Notes: generated by a model not told the origin, from the sequence alone. Positions 1 to 8,846 are shown, counted from the stretch's first letter. The stretch is 64,000 bases of DNA from Polyangiaceae bacterium (GCA_041389725.1 JAWKRG010000008.1:248001-312000); one strand, 5' to 3'. Numbers and translations are program-made.

Positions 1-177
1 GTCTGCGCGGCCTACGGCGTGTGGGTGAAGAAGCGCCTCTACGGGCGCGAGTACATGGGGGTGGAGCGCAGCACCTTCGTGGTCGGCCCCAATGGCGTGG
101 TGCGTCGGGTGTGGCGCGGCGTGAAGGTTCCGGGGCACGCCGCTGCGGTGCTGGCCGCCGTGCGAGAACGCGGCTAG
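1..177 (+). CDS. bcp: Thioredoxin-dependent thiol peroxidase (Bcp/PrxQ), C-terminal fragment
   Basis: The window opens inside this gene, so only the last 58 codons are present. The visible segment has the typical end of the Bcp/PrxQ family: a YGVW-x-K-K block, a YGREYMGVERSTFVV strand with the invariant ERSTF, and the closing VKVPGH helix start. The family reduces hydrogen peroxide and alkyl or lipid hydroperoxides in the cytoplasm using thioredoxin. The peroxidatic cysteine lies upstream of the window and cannot be checked. A glycosyltransferase gene follows after 28 bases on the same strand. Confidence 0.88.
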   Translation, partial: VCAAYGVWVKKRLYGREYMGVERSTFVVGPNGVVRRVWRGVKVPGHAAAVLAAVRERG

Positions 178-205
178 TGCGAACCCTTACCCGCGCGAGG
201 CTAGG

Positions 206-1216
206 TTGAGCGATCCTGGCGTCAGTGTGCTGCTGCCGGCACGCGACGCAGAGGGCACCCTGTCGGCGGCGCTGTGTTCGCTCTCGAGCCAGACCTTCGC
301 CGACTGGGAGTGCATCCTAGTGGACGACGGATCGCGGGATCGCACCGCGACGATTGCTGCCGAGCACGCGGCGCGGGACGGGAGGATTCGCGTCGTGCCC
401 GGGCCAGGGCAGGGGATCGTGGCCGCGCTGCGCACGGGCCTCGCCTGCTGCAGCGCCAGCCTCGTTGCACGCATGGATGCCGACGATTTGTGCCACAAAC
501 GGCGACTGGAGGCGCAAGTGCGCGCCATGAACGCCGATCCGGAACTGACCGCGGTGGGTTGCCACCCACGCCTCTTCCCACGCGGCGCGCTGAGCGGAGG
601 CATGCGTGCCTACGAGAGTTGGCTCACGTCTTTGCGCAGTGATGCCGACGTGCGTCGTGATGCCTTCGTCGAGTGCCCCATCGCCCACCCCAGCTTGATG
701 ATCCGCACTGCGACGTTGCGCGCCCTGGACTACCAAGATCGTGGCTGGCCCGAGGACTACGATCTGGTCTTGCGCATGCTGGAAGTCGGTGCCCGAGTTT
801 CGGTGGTACCCGAGGTGCTGCTGCTGTGGCGTGAAAGCCCACAGCGACTCTCGCGCACGAGTGCGAGCTGTCTCCATGAACGCTTCGTGGCCTGCAAGGC
901 GCACTATCTGGCGCGTGGACCGCTGCGTGGAGGTGCGGAATACGTGCTCTGGGGGTTCGGTGACACGGGCAAGGAACTCTCCCGCGCTCTTCTCCAAGAA
1001 GGGAAGCGGCCGGGCATGATCGTCGAGCTTCACCCGGGCCGCGTGGGTCAGCGGATCGCAGGTGCGCCCGTGGTGCGACCAGAGCAACTGCAAGGTCGCC
1101 GTGGCGAGTTGCCCGTGGTGGTCTCGGTAGCCGGCGCCCAGGCTCGCGCCGAGATTCGGCGCACCCTTGCGCTGTTCGATTTCGTGGAGGGTCGCGACTT
1201 CGTGTGCGCGGCGTGA
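206..1216 (+). CDS. Family 2 glycosyltransferase with C-terminal Rossmann-like domain
   Basis: 336 aa from a TTG start. The N-terminal two thirds is a GT-A fold of family GT2: a VSVLLPARDAEGTL nucleotide-binding strand, ILVDDGSRDRT, and a metal-binding D91-A-D93-D94 in ARMDADD. An ED pair (WPEDYDL) fits the catalytic base region. From about residue 245 there is a second part with a G-F-G-D-T-G-K-E dinucleotide-binding-like loop, seen in some GT2 proteins of polysaccharide loci. No signal peptide or membrane helix is present, so it is probably cytosolic and adds a sugar to a glycan or lipid. The acceptor cannot be told from sequence. Its stop is one base from the stop of the convergent EAL gene. 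Confidence 0.85.
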   Translation: MSDPGVSVLLPARDAEGTLSAALCSLSSQTFADWECILVDDGSRDRTATIAAEHAARDGRIRVVPGPGQGIVAALRTGLACCSASLVARMDADDLCHKRRLEAQVRAMNADPELTAVGCHPRLFPRGALSGGMRAYESWLTSLRSDADVRRDAFVECPIAHPSLMIRTATLRALDYQDRGWPEDYDLVLRMLEVGARVSVVPEVLLLWRESPQRLSRTSASCLHERFVACKAHYLARGPLRGGAEYVLWGFGDTGKELSRALLQEGKRPGMIVELHPGRVGQRIAGAPVVRPEQLQGRRGELPVVVSVAGAQARAEIRRTLALFDFVEGRDFVCAA

Positions 1217-1217
1217 G

Positions 1218-2021
1218 TCAGCGCGTGACGGGAACGTGGACGCTCGGAATCGGGTACCCCGGACGGGCGTAGAGATAGCCCTGGGCCAGGTCCGCACCGG
1301 CGGCACAAAGCGCCGCATGCTCCTCGAGGGTTTCCACCCCCTCGGCGACGACCCTCGCGTCCAGCCGTTTGCAGAGCCGAACCACGTTGGCCACGAGCTG
1401 ACGTTGTCGTGCACTGCGTTCCAATCCTGCGATCAGTGCTCGATCCAGCTTTACGACACGCGGCTCGAGATCGGCGATGCGTTTCAGGTTGGAGTAGCCT
1501 GCGCCCAGGTCGTCGACCACCAAGTGCACGGCCCCGCGACTTCTCACCTCTTTCAGGACCGACAGACACAGATCGAAGTGGGTGAGGGGTACCGATTCGG
1601 TGATCTCGAGGAATACTTCGTCGTCGTGGCGGAATATGGGATCGTCGGGACGCACCAGCCATCCCTCGCTCAGCTCTTGGGGGTGGACGTTGACGAACAG
1701 CGGCGTGGACCCCGCGAGGCCGACCGCGATCTCTCGGATCATCCTGCCGAGGCGTCCGGCGCAACCCGCGGCCACGGCCTGTTCGAACAGCACGAGGGGA
1801 TTGGCGAAGGCCGGCGCACGGCAACGCACGAACGCCTCGTAGCCAAAGGGTCGAGCGTCGGGTAGCCGCACGATGGGCTGAAAGACCACACTGAGATCCT
1901 CGGGCGCCACCATACGATGCATGGCCGCGCCCGAATCACGCGGTCGATCCCAATCCGGCTCGCGCGGTGCAGCCGGTGCGTCACTCAAACGATTGGACGG
2001 GGGAGACAGCTTGCGCGGCAC
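1218..2021 (-). CDS. EAL-domain protein (c-di-GMP phosphodiesterase or receptor)
   Basis: 267 aa from GTG; an internal ATG at 1922 (MHRMVAPEDL) is an alternative start. The whole protein is one EAL domain with no sensor, GGDEF or membrane helix. The signature is E62-A-F rather than E-A-L. The other usual catalytic positions are present: FVNVHP (Asn), EITES (Glu), DDLGAGYSNL (the Asp pair and loop 6), VVKLDR (Lys), AEGVET (Glu) and AQGYLYARP (Gln). Conservation suggests possible hydrolysis of c-di-GMP to pGpG. Without a partner domain it could also serve as a receptor. It is divergent from the lipoprotein gene at 2111. Confidence 0.85.
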   Translation of the reverse strand: MPRKLSPPSNRLSDAPAAPREPDWDRPRDSGAAMHRMVAPEDLSVVFQPIVRLPDARPFGYEAFVRCRAPAFANPLVLFEQAVAAGCAGRLGRMIREIAVGLAGSTPLFVNVHPQELSEGWLVRPDDPIFRHDDEVFLEITESVPLTHFDLCLSVLKEVRSRGAVHLVVDDLGAGYSNLKRIADLEPRVVKLDRALIAGLERSARQRQLVANVVRLCKRLDARVVAEGVETLEEHAALCAAGADLAQGYLYARPGYPIPSVHVPVTR

Positions 2022-2110
2022 GGGTGAGCTCTCGCGTTTGTGCTTCGACGGCTAGAACCAAACCGAGTAACATCCCGTTCCGTCGCCAGCAAGGTAGTCG
2101 AAGGGTCGTC

Positions 2111-2953
2111 ATGTTTCGTCGAGTGTTCGTACAATCCCTGTGTCTCGCGTTTTTTGCCCTGGGCTGCGAGAAGACCGGTGAGAAATCCGTCGCCGCGGCG
2201 CGCGAGCACGTGGCCTCGTTGCAGAAGACGGTGGCCACCGACGTCGGAGAAGTTCGTCAGGGGTTGCCCGAAGGCGCCAAGCACCTGGCGTCCTTGTTCG
2301 ACGGCGACAAGACTCCGGCCGACGACTTGCCCGCAGTGCGCGACGCCCTGGAGAAGGCTCGATCGAAGGTGCAAGACCTACGCGTCGCCAAGTCGACGTT
2401 CTTCGCGCTCGTGTCCCCCAGCGGCGCGGTATGGCGCAACGACCAAGAGCAAGATCTGATGGCTGGCAAGAACATGTTTGCTAGCTTCCCAAAACTCAAG
2501 GACGCCCTCGATGGGAAGTATCACGAGGGACGGGGGAGCATGCCCGAGGCGGCTCGGGTCAAGGGTGGCGATGGCCAGTGGGTAGCCGCGCAACCCCTCG
2601 TCCGCGACGGCAAGACCGTCGCTCTCTATGTGACAGGTTGGTCTTGGTCAGCCTACGCCTACCGCTTGGAGAATGCCTTACGCGGTCAGGTGCGCAGCGA
2701 CCAGGGCTCCGCGGAAGACAAGCTGCCGCTCATCTATGTCTACGTCGTGGTCGGGGACAGCGCCTACGGCGCCCCGGTTTCACCGGAAGTGAATGCGAAG
2801 GCGATCGTCGAGCAGAAGCCCCTTGGCAAGATGCAAGATGGGATATTCGCGACCGCTTTGGAGATCGCCGAGCGCAAGTTTGCACTGGCCGTCGGCAAGA
2901 CGCCGGAGCTCGGTGACGACGTTGCGGTCGCCGTGCTTCGCAGCGAGACCTGA
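2111..2953 (+). CDS. Lipoprotein, possible Cache-like sensory fold
   Basis: 280 aa when started at the ATG at 2111. The open frame extends back to 1967, but only this start gives a proper signal peptide with lipobox (FFALGC). After the lipid-attachment Cys there is a helical stretch of about 75 residues with charged heptads, then a mixed alpha/beta region (FFALVSPSGAVWRNDQEQDLM, VAAQPLVRDGKTVALYVTGW). The latter resembles the ligand-binding part of Cache/PAS-like extracellular sensors, but there is no transmembrane helix or signalling output domain. It should sit in the inner or outer membrane facing the periplasm. The Cache resemblance is a weak inference. Confidence 0.7.
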   Translation: MFRRVFVQSLCLAFFALGCEKTGEKSVAAAREHVASLQKTVATDVGEVRQGLPEGAKHLASLFDGDKTPADDLPAVRDALEKARSKVQDLRVAKSTFFALVSPSGAVWRNDQEQDLMAGKNMFASFPKLKDALDGKYHEGRGSMPEAARVKGGDGQWVAAQPLVRDGKTVALYVTGWSWSAYAYRLENALRGQVRSDQGSAEDKLPLIYVYVVVGDSAYGAPVSPEVNAKAIVEQKPLGKMQDGIFATALEIAERKFALAVGKTPELGDDVAVAVLRSET

Positions 2954-2980
2954 GTCGGCGGCGCGCAACAGAGCGGAGCT

Positions 2981-3154
2981 TCAGAGGGGCTGGCCGTCGG
3001 GACCCGTTCGTCCGAAGCGGTGTACGCCCCAGATCGTGGCGACGAGGCCTGCCAAGGTGACCCAGGCCCCGAACTCAGCCTGTTCCGACGCGCACAAGGC
3101 GATGCCCACCAGCGCAATCGTGGCGCCCAGGCCGACCATGCGACGCTCGCTCAC
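2981..3154 (-). CDS. Small two-helix membrane protein
   Basis: 57 aa from GTG. Its start overlaps the stop of the upstream lipoprotein as GTGA, so it is probably translated by coupling. It has two hydrophobic segments, MVGLGATIALVGIALCA and FGAWVTLAGLVATIWGV, separated by an SEQAE turn, and a short basic tail. An alternative start is the ATG at 3139. No family is recognisable. The GTGA overlap, the two clean helices and codon use like its neighbours are the evidence that it is real. It is convergent with the lipoprotein gene ending at 2953. Confidence 0.55.
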   Translation of the reverse strand: MSERRMVGLGATIALVGIALCASEQAEFGAWVTLAGLVATIWGVHRFGRTGPDGQPL

Positions 3155-3651
3155 GGCCAACGTTCCGCGTGCGCACGCACCAAGAAGTCTCGCACGTCGC
3201 GCTCCAGCTTTCGCTCCGCGGTGATGGTACTGGCTTGGTGCTCCGCGCCCATGTGGTCGTCGTACACGTAGTCCGTGTCGTGCAGCACCAGGATCTTGGC
3301 TTCGGCACCGTCGCCGATGCCACGGACGAGTTGCAGTGCGTCACCCGCACCGGGCGCCTTCGGAGGCAGCGCACTGCCGAGCGCCCTGCGTTCATTGGCG
3401 GTCACGTAGGCGACGCCGTACTTGCGGCCGTTCGAGCCTACGTCCACCTCCAAGGGTTTTCCCTCTTCCAGCTCGATGGGCGAGCCCGGTATCGGCTGAT
3501 CTTGCTCGGCGCGAAACGCGCGGATGATGATCTCTACCGCACGGCGCTCGTCGAGGGTACGTGTGGGGTTGGGGGCTTTGGCGGGGGGGGAACCGCAGCC
3601 CAGGGCTAGCGTCGCCATTGCCACACCGATGAGAGCGCCGATGGTCTTCAT
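3151..3651 (-). CDS. Lipoprotein of unknown function
   Basis: 166 aa with a signal peptide and lipobox LALGC, then a short Pro/Ala linker. The mature part is alpha/beta, with an EERRAVE-type helix, a YGVAYVT strand, and AKILVLHDTDYVYDDH. I recognise no family. The residues LVLHDTDYVYDDH could suggest a metal- or ligand-binding acidic patch, but nothing proves it. It is translationally coupled to the small membrane protein downstream, suggesting the two act together at the membrane. Confidence 0.65.
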   Translation of the reverse strand: MKTIGALIGVAMATLALGCGSPPAKAPNPTRTLDERRAVEIIIRAFRAEQDQPIPGSPIELEEGKPLEVDVGSNGRKYGVAYVTANERRALGSALPPKAPGAGDALQLVRGIGDGAEAKILVLHDTDYVYDDHMGAEHQASTITAERKLERDVRDFLVRAHAERWP

Positions 3652-3789
3652 GATTGACCACTAAGTTAGTCACGTCGGCGGCCGCAGGCAAAGGCTCCAT
3701 CGGCACCAGGCCCGTCGCGGCCCTCGCGCCTGCTCGCTGGCTGCCGCCCCAATTGCGTCCGCGCGAGATGCAGGCTAGCCCTTGCGTCG

Positions 3790-4428
3790 ATGGCGTACCT
3801 CGGGTCACCGGAAGCTCGGGTCCTCGTTGCGGCGCTCAGCATCGCTCTGGGAGGCTGCGCCAGCCGCAGCGTTCCGGACCCTCGGGACGCGGCCCGCGCG
3901 TATCACGACGCCTTGAAGCGCGGCGACACGGACGCCGTGTACGAGCTGATGACCTCCACTGCGCAGCGTGACCACGGTCGGGAAGGGACCAAGCGGCTGA
4001 TCGAGGAAGCGCGAAGCGAATTGCTCTCGGTGGCGGAGGCGGTCAGCAAGGCGGACGCGAAGGTCGAAGCCAATGCGCGCGTGCGTTTCGCGGACGGCGA
4101 AGAAGCCGAGCTGTCTCTCGACGATGGCCGCTTTCGCGTGGCGGCTGCGGGGACGCTACCGACCGGGGCGCGCACGCCGGCCCAGGCCTTGGCGGAGCTG
4201 CGGCGAGCGTTGGCGCGGCGCAGCTACGCGGGACTGATGCGGGTGCTGACCGAAGAGAGTCGTGGCGCCCTCGATGCGGACATGAGGTCCCTGGTCGATG
4301 GTTTGGACGAACCGTCGACGCTGGACGTGCGCATTCAAGGGGATCAGGCCGAGGCCATCCTGCCCGGCGGGCACAAGGTCGTGCTCAAGCGCAAAGCAGG
4401 GATCTGGCGCGTCGAAGATTTCGACTGA
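3790..4428 (+). CDS. Lipoprotein with duplicated domain, first gene of a three-gene operon
   Basis: 212 aa with signal peptide and lipobox ALGGC. The mature part holds two similar helical units, RDAARAYHDALKRGDTDAVYELMT and TPAQALAELRRALARRSYAGLMRVLT, each followed by a charged strand region. This looks like an internal duplication of an NTF2-like or DUF4878-like fold, as in lipoproteins that begin RDAAxAYxxALKxGD. The stop overlaps the start of the DUF4159 gene as TGATG, so the two are coupled. The function is unknown; the context suggests an envelope role. Confidence 0.7.
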   Translation: MAYLGSPEARVLVAALSIALGGCASRSVPDPRDAARAYHDALKRGDTDAVYELMTSTAQRDHGREGTKRLIEEARSELLSVAEAVSKADAKVEANARVRFADGEEAELSLDDGRFRVAAAGTLPTGARTPAQALAELRRALARRSYAGLMRVLTEESRGALDADMRSLVDGLDEPSTLDVRIQGDQAEAILPGGHKVVLKRKAGIWRVEDFD

Positions 4429-5198
4429 TGTCGTCGGACGGGCACATCACACGAAGACGCGCGCTGCTCTCGGTGGCGGGTCTGGCGTGCGCGCGTCCTC
4501 TCCGGGCGTTCGGCCAGGCCGGCGCGTTTTCGGTGCGGATTCTCAACACTGGCGGCAAACGTCTGTCGTCGCCACGGGACTCGGGGCCTGGACGCTGGGC
4601 CTTCGAGTTGGTGCGACGGACCAGCGCGCCGGCTCGTTTGGGCGCATCGGCGGTCAGCGCGGACGACCCGAAGCTGTTCGACGAGCCCTTTGCGTTGTGG
4701 ACCGGCGACGGGGACGTGCCGCCGCTTTCGCGCCCCGAGCAGCGAGGGCTGGAGCGCTTCTTGAAGCTGGGAGGCCTGTTGGTCGTGGACGACCAGAATC
4801 CAGCTTCGGGGGCCTTTGGACGCGCGGCACGGCGAGAGTTGGCGCGCGTGCTTCCGGCCTCGCCCCCGGTCGCGCTCGACGCGAGCCATGTGCTCTACAA
4901 GTCCTACTACATCATCGACCGCCCCGTGGGTCGCGTGCTCGGCAAACCCACGCTGGATGCGATCGTGCGGGGGAAGAGCGCTCAGGTCGTGTTTCTCGGT
5001 CATGACCTTTTGGGCGCGCTCGCACGCTCTCGCGGGGGCGCGTGGTCCTTGCCCGTGCAGCCCGGTGGCGATCGTCAGCGCGAATTCGCCGTTCGCCTCG
5101 CGGTCAACATTGCCATGTACAGCTTGTGCTCGGACTACAAAGACGACCAAGTACATGCACCGTTCTTGATGCGGCGCCGAGCGGGACGCGGTCCCTGA
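4428..5198 (+). CDS. DUF4159 domain protein with twin-arginine-like signal
   Basis: 256 aa. The N-terminus TRRRALLSVAGLACA looks like a Tat signal. The rest fits DUF4159: an FELVRRTSAPARLG segment, a gap, LERFLKLGGLLVVDDQ, and a C-terminal GGDRQREFAVRLAVNIAMYSL. The fold is related to glutamine-amidotransferase-like beta-alpha units (GGLLVVDDQNPASGAF). In many bacteria DUF4159 proteins are encoded with MoxR ATPases, DUF58 proteins and large amidotransferase-like membrane proteins. Here it lies between a lipoprotein and such a membrane protein, with 4 bases to the next gene. The molecular role of the family is not known. Confidence 0.8.
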   Translation: MSSDGHITRRRALLSVAGLACARPLRAFGQAGAFSVRILNTGGKRLSSPRDSGPGRWAFELVRRTSAPARLGASAVSADDPKLFDEPFALWTGDGDVPPLSRPEQRGLERFLKLGGLLVVDDQNPASGAFGRAARRELARVLPASPPVALDASHVLYKSYYIIDRPVGRVLGKPTLDAIVRGKSAQVVFLGHDLLGALARSRGGAWSLPVQPGGDRQREFAVRLAVNIAMYSLCSDYKDDQVHAPFLMRRRAGRGP

Positions 5199-5202
5199 GC
5201 CC

Positions 5203-7398
5203 ATGCAGCACAGCGCCTGGGCCATCAGCGAGGACCTGCCGCCGTCCGCGGCGGTGGTCGCCCTGGCCATTGCAGCGCTTTCCTTGGCGCTTCTGATCTT
5301 TGCGGAGGTGCGCCAGGCGGAACGTTTTCGGGCGGGAGTGCTCGCAACGGGGCTGGTGGCAGCCGCGCTCTTGCTGGCCGCGGTGCTGCGTCCCGTGCGC
5401 GTGAAGACCGCCGGCACTGAAGTGGGGCCGCGAGTGGTCGTGCTCTTCGACGACAGCCGACGGCTGCTGTTGCCCCTGGGCTCCTCGACTCGGCGATCCA
5501 GCGCGCTGGAAGCGGCCGACTCCGTGCAAAAGCACTTTGCCGCGAGCCGCGTGAGTGTGACCGCGTTTGCAGAGCATCCCCTCGCGGAACAGCGACCGGG
5601 CAAGAGCCCCAGCGGCGACAGCAGCGACCTGCTGGAGGCGCTGAACGAGCTTTCTCGCGAGGGCGGCGAGCATCCCAAGGCCGTCGTGGTCATCAGCGAC
5701 GGTCGCCTCTCGCGTCCGGGGAGCATCGCGAAGCCATCCGAGATGGCCAAGGCACTATCGGGCCTTGGCGTTCCGATCCACACCGTGCGGGTCACCGATG
5801 AAGCGCCGAAGGATGCGGCCGTGCGCCAAGTGCGCGCGGCGGGAGCCGCCGTGGCGCACCAGCCGCTGTCTTTGAGCATCGAAGTCGCCTGCTCCGGGGG
5901 GCTTACTTGTGACAAGCTGCCGCTGACGGTGCGCGAGCTGCGCTACGACGCCGAACCCGCCCTGCTCGCTCGCGGCACCGTGGAGGTCAAGGACGGCGTG
6001 GGTAACGTCGATTTGAACATCGTGTTGGAACGCGCGGGGGAGCGCATCGTGGAGGTCGCCATCGAAGGTCCCCCGGGCGACACCATCCCGGACAACAACC
6101 GACGCTTTCTCTCCTTTGGCGTCACGCGCGAGCGCCTTCGGCTGCTGCACGTAGCCGGTCGTCCGACCTACGACGTGCGCATGCTCCGCACTTGGCTGAA
6201 GAGCGACGAGTCGGTGGACTTGGTCGCCTTCTTCATCTTGCGTTCCAACACTGACGACCCGGGAACCGATGACGAGGCGGAGCTGGCGTTGATTCCATTC
6301 CCCGTCGACGAACTGTTCACCGAGCACTTGCCCAGCTTCGACGCGGTCGTGCTGCAGGACATCGACGCCCTCGAGTACAAGCTGGCGCGCCACCTGCCGT
6401 CTCTTGCCAGCTATGTGGAGTCGGGCGGCGGTCTGATCATGGTGGGCGGCCCGTCGTCCTTCTCCGGTGGCGGCTACGCCGGCTCGGCTTTGGGCCGGGC
6501 CTTGCCCGTCGAGCTTTCCGACGCGGACAAGCCCTTCGACTTGCTCGAGGTGGTGCCTAGCTACACCGATGTGGGCCGCGCTGCGCCCGTGTTGCGAGGG
6601 GTGCGCGCAGTACTGGGCGAGACGTTGCCCACCTTCGTCGGCTCCAACACCGTCGGGGCGGCTCGCGCCGGTAGCCTCGTCCTGTGGTCCCATCCGGGGC
6701 GCCGCGCCGATGGCGAGCCCATGCCGCTGCTGGCGTTGGGCGAGGCTGGTGACGGACGCAGCATCGCGCTCGGCTTGGATGCGACCTACCGTCTCGCCTG
6801 GAGTGAGGAAGGAGCGGCGGCAGCGGGCCGAGCCTACGGCGCACTATGGGAAGGTCTGCTGGGGTGGCTCATGCGCGATCCGCGCTACGAGGCGGCGCGC
6901 ATCGCGCTGACGACGCCGTGCTACGCGGGTGAGCCCACGAATCTGTCGGTGACGCCGAGCACGCGCCCCGAGGGCAACATCGAAGTGCAGCTGGAGCGCC
7001 TTGGCGTGGTGGGCGGCAAACCCCAGAGCAAGAGCGCGCAGGCGCGGGGCAACGCCACGGTGCAGGTCCCGCTCGGCGCGCTCGAGCCCGGGGGCTACAC
7101 GGCGCGGGTACGCATCGGGACCACCCCTCCTGCACGGTTCGACTTCGCTTGCGAGCGGGGGGGCGCCGCTTGGGCAGACTCGCGTCCTGATCCGGAGCGC
7201 ATGCAGGCGATCGCTCGGGCGACTTCGGGCAAGAGCGTGCCCATCGGCGACGTTGGCGCATTGCCCCAGCCGAGTGCCACGTTGGTGGCGAGCGAGCGTC
7301 ACGTGACGCCCTTGATGCCACCCTGGGCGTGGGCACTGCTGTCGGCCATGGCCGTGGGCGCGCACTGGCTGGCGCGACGCCGGGCCGGTCTGTCCTAG
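5203..7398 (+). CDS. Membrane protein with degenerate VWA and glutamine-amidotransferase-like domain
   Basis: 731 aa. Two membrane helices at about 16-35 and 44-62 are followed by a VWA-like domain (VVVLFDDSRR, AVVVISDG). Its MIDAS reads D-D-S-R-R instead of D-x-S-x-S, so metal binding is doubtful. A class-I glutamine-amidotransferase-like domain follows (LLHVAGRPTYDVRMLRTWL, VVLQDID, YVESGGGLIMVGGPSSF); no nucleophile Cys is seen at the elbow. A last membrane helix (PWAWALLSAMAVGAHWLA) closes the protein, putting the middle in one compartment. This is the large partner usually found with DUF4159 and MoxR/DUF58 genes, which are absent here. Confidence 0.78.
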   Translation: MQHSAWAISEDLPPSAAVVALAIAALSLALLIFAEVRQAERFRAGVLATGLVAAALLLAAVLRPVRVKTAGTEVGPRVVVLFDDSRRLLLPLGSSTRRSSALEAADSVQKHFAASRVSVTAFAEHPLAEQRPGKSPSGDSSDLLEALNELSREGGEHPKAVVVISDGRLSRPGSIAKPSEMAKALSGLGVPIHTVRVTDEAPKDAAVRQVRAAGAAVAHQPLSLSIEVACSGGLTCDKLPLTVRELRYDAEPALLARGTVEVKDGVGNVDLNIVLERAGERIVEVAIEGPPGDTIPDNNRRFLSFGVTRERLRLLHVAGRPTYDVRMLRTWLKSDESVDLVAFFILRSNTDDPGTDDEAELALIPFPVDELFTEHLPSFDAVVLQDIDALEYKLARHLPSLASYVESGGGLIMVGGPSSFSGGGYAGSALGRALPVELSDADKPFDLLEVVPSYTDVGRAAPVLRGVRAVLGETLPTFVGSNTVGAARAGSLVLWSHPGRRADGEPMPLLALGEAGDGRSIALGLDATYRLAWSEEGAAAAGRAYGALWEGLLGWLMRDPRYEAARIALTTPCYAGEPTNLSVTPSTRPEGNIEVQLERLGVVGGKPQSKSAQARGNATVQVPLGALEPGGYTARVRIGTTPPARFDFACERGGAAWADSRPDPERMQAIARATSGKSVPIGDVGALPQPSATLVASERHVTPLMPPWAWALLSAMAVGAHWLARRRAGLS

Positions 7399-7492
7399 TC
7401 TGCGCCGAGGCTTCGGGTTGCAGCATTCCCAGCGGGCCGACCGGATCTTCGAAGGGTCAGTTGCCGCCAGGGTCGCTGCCGCCAGTGGAAGC

Positions 7493-8806
7493 TCAGTCGT
7501 AGTACTCGTTGCCCAAGTGGGTGATGAGGTTTTCTCCCATCATCCAACGCAGGGTGTTCTTCAGCTTCATCGACTGAATGAACAAGTCGTGCTCGGGATA
7601 GAGCCCCTCGGCGACCATCGGACTCTTGAAGAAGAAGGAGAGCCACTCCTGCACGCCGCGGAAGCCGGCGCGCTTGGCGAGGTCCATGAACAGCGCCAGA
7701 TCCAAGACGATGGGCGCGGCCAGAATCGAATCGCGACACAAGAAGTCGACTTTGATCTGCATCGGGTAGCCGAGCCAACCGAAGATATCCAAGTTGTCCC
7801 AGCCCTCTTTGGCGTCGCCGCGGGGCGGGTAATAGTTGATGCGGACCTTGTGGTACACGTCGCCGTACAGCTCCGGATAGACGTCGGGCTGCAGAATGTG
7901 CTCGAGCACACCGAGCTTGCTGACCTCTTTGGTCTTGAAGTTATCCGGATCGTCCAGCACTTCGCCGTCGCGGTTGCCGAGAATGTTGGTGGAAAACCAA
8001 CCGCTGAGTCCCAGCATGCGCGCCTTCAAGCCTGGGGCCAGGATGGTCTTCATCAGGGTCTGACCCGTCTTGAAATCCTTGCCGCAAATGGGGGTCTGGG
8101 TTTCCCGAGCCAGCTCCCAGCCTGCGGGGAAGTCCGTACTCAAATTGGGCGCGCCGTTGGCGTAGGGAACGCCCTCTTTCAAGCAGGCCCAAGCGTAGAT
8201 CATCGAGTTGCTGATGTTGGGGTCGTTTTCCAGCAGGCCCTTCTCGAAGGCGCTGACGCTTTGATGCACCGCGCTTGGCTCGATGTACACCTCCGTGGAG
8301 CCGCACCACACTGCGACGGCGCGACTACAACCGCGATCCCGGACCGTGTCGCGGATGTCCTGGCGCAGGGCTTCCACCATGTCCGCCTTCGTCTTCTCCG
8401 TCTTCAGGTGCGTGCCGTGCAGTCGCTTGACGTATTCGGGGTAGAACACGGCGGGCATCGGCTTGATTTGGCGTAGCTCGTCCTTGATCTGATCGAGATG
8501 ACGGGACTCGAGGACCTTTGCCGTCTCCGCAGCTTCATGGGCGTTGTCGGGGAAGAGATCCCAACCCGCGAACTCCAAGTCGGCGAGATCCGCCAAGGGG
8601 ACGAAGTCGCGGATCTTCGGTACACGGCTGTCGGTCCGCTTGCCGAGGCGGATGGTTCCGAGTTGCGTCACCGAGCCAGTCGGGTGGGCGAGTCCTTTGC
8701 GAGCCAGCATGCAGCCAGCGACGAAGGTCGTTGCCACCGCACCGAGACCCGGTAGGAGCACTGCCAGCTTGCCGTCTGCTTTTTGGAGTTGGGCGGGGGG
8801 CTTCAT
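7493..8806 (-). CDS. ino1: myo-Inositol-1-phosphate synthase
   Basis: 437 aa, full length for the family. It converts glucose-6-phosphate to 1L-myo-inositol-1-phosphate using bound NAD in the cytoplasm. Visible features are the N-terminal NAD loop LLPGLGAVATTFVAG, the conserved block NSMIYAWACLKEGVPYANGA with the N-G-A-P-N-L-S-T-D motif, GKDFKTGQTLMKT with catalytic lysines, LGLSGWFSTNILGN, and KVDFLCRDSILAAPIVLDL. It is divergent, 40 bases away, from a nucleotidyltransferase gene. Further downstream on the plus strand lie a cytidylyltransferase-like fusion and a CDP-alcohol transferase, so the inositol phosphate is probably activated and built into a phosphodiester. Confidence 0.92.
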   Translation of the reverse strand: MKPPAQLQKADGKLAVLLPGLGAVATTFVAGCMLARKGLAHPTGSVTQLGTIRLGKRTDSRVPKIRDFVPLADLADLEFAGWDLFPDNAHEAAETAKVLESRHLDQIKDELRQIKPMPAVFYPEYVKRLHGTHLKTEKTKADMVEALRQDIRDTVRDRGCSRAVAVWCGSTEVYIEPSAVHQSVSAFEKGLLENDPNISNSMIYAWACLKEGVPYANGAPNLSTDFPAGWELARETQTPICGKDFKTGQTLMKTILAPGLKARMLGLSGWFSTNILGNRDGEVLDDPDNFKTKEVSKLGVLEHILQPDVYPELYGDVYHKVRINYYPPRGDAKEGWDNLDIFGWLGYPMQIKVDFLCRDSILAAPIVLDLALFMDLAKRAGFRGVQEWLSFFFKSPMVAEGLYPEHDLFIQSMKLKNTLRWMMGENLITHLGNEYYD

Positions 8807-8846
8807 GTGCGAGGCTCACTAGCAAGGCACGTGCCCGTATGCAATC

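Noticed and set aside
4344..5915. 523-residue minus-strand frame
   Set aside because: Antisense shadow of the DUF4159 and amidotransferase-like genes; no domain or start signal.
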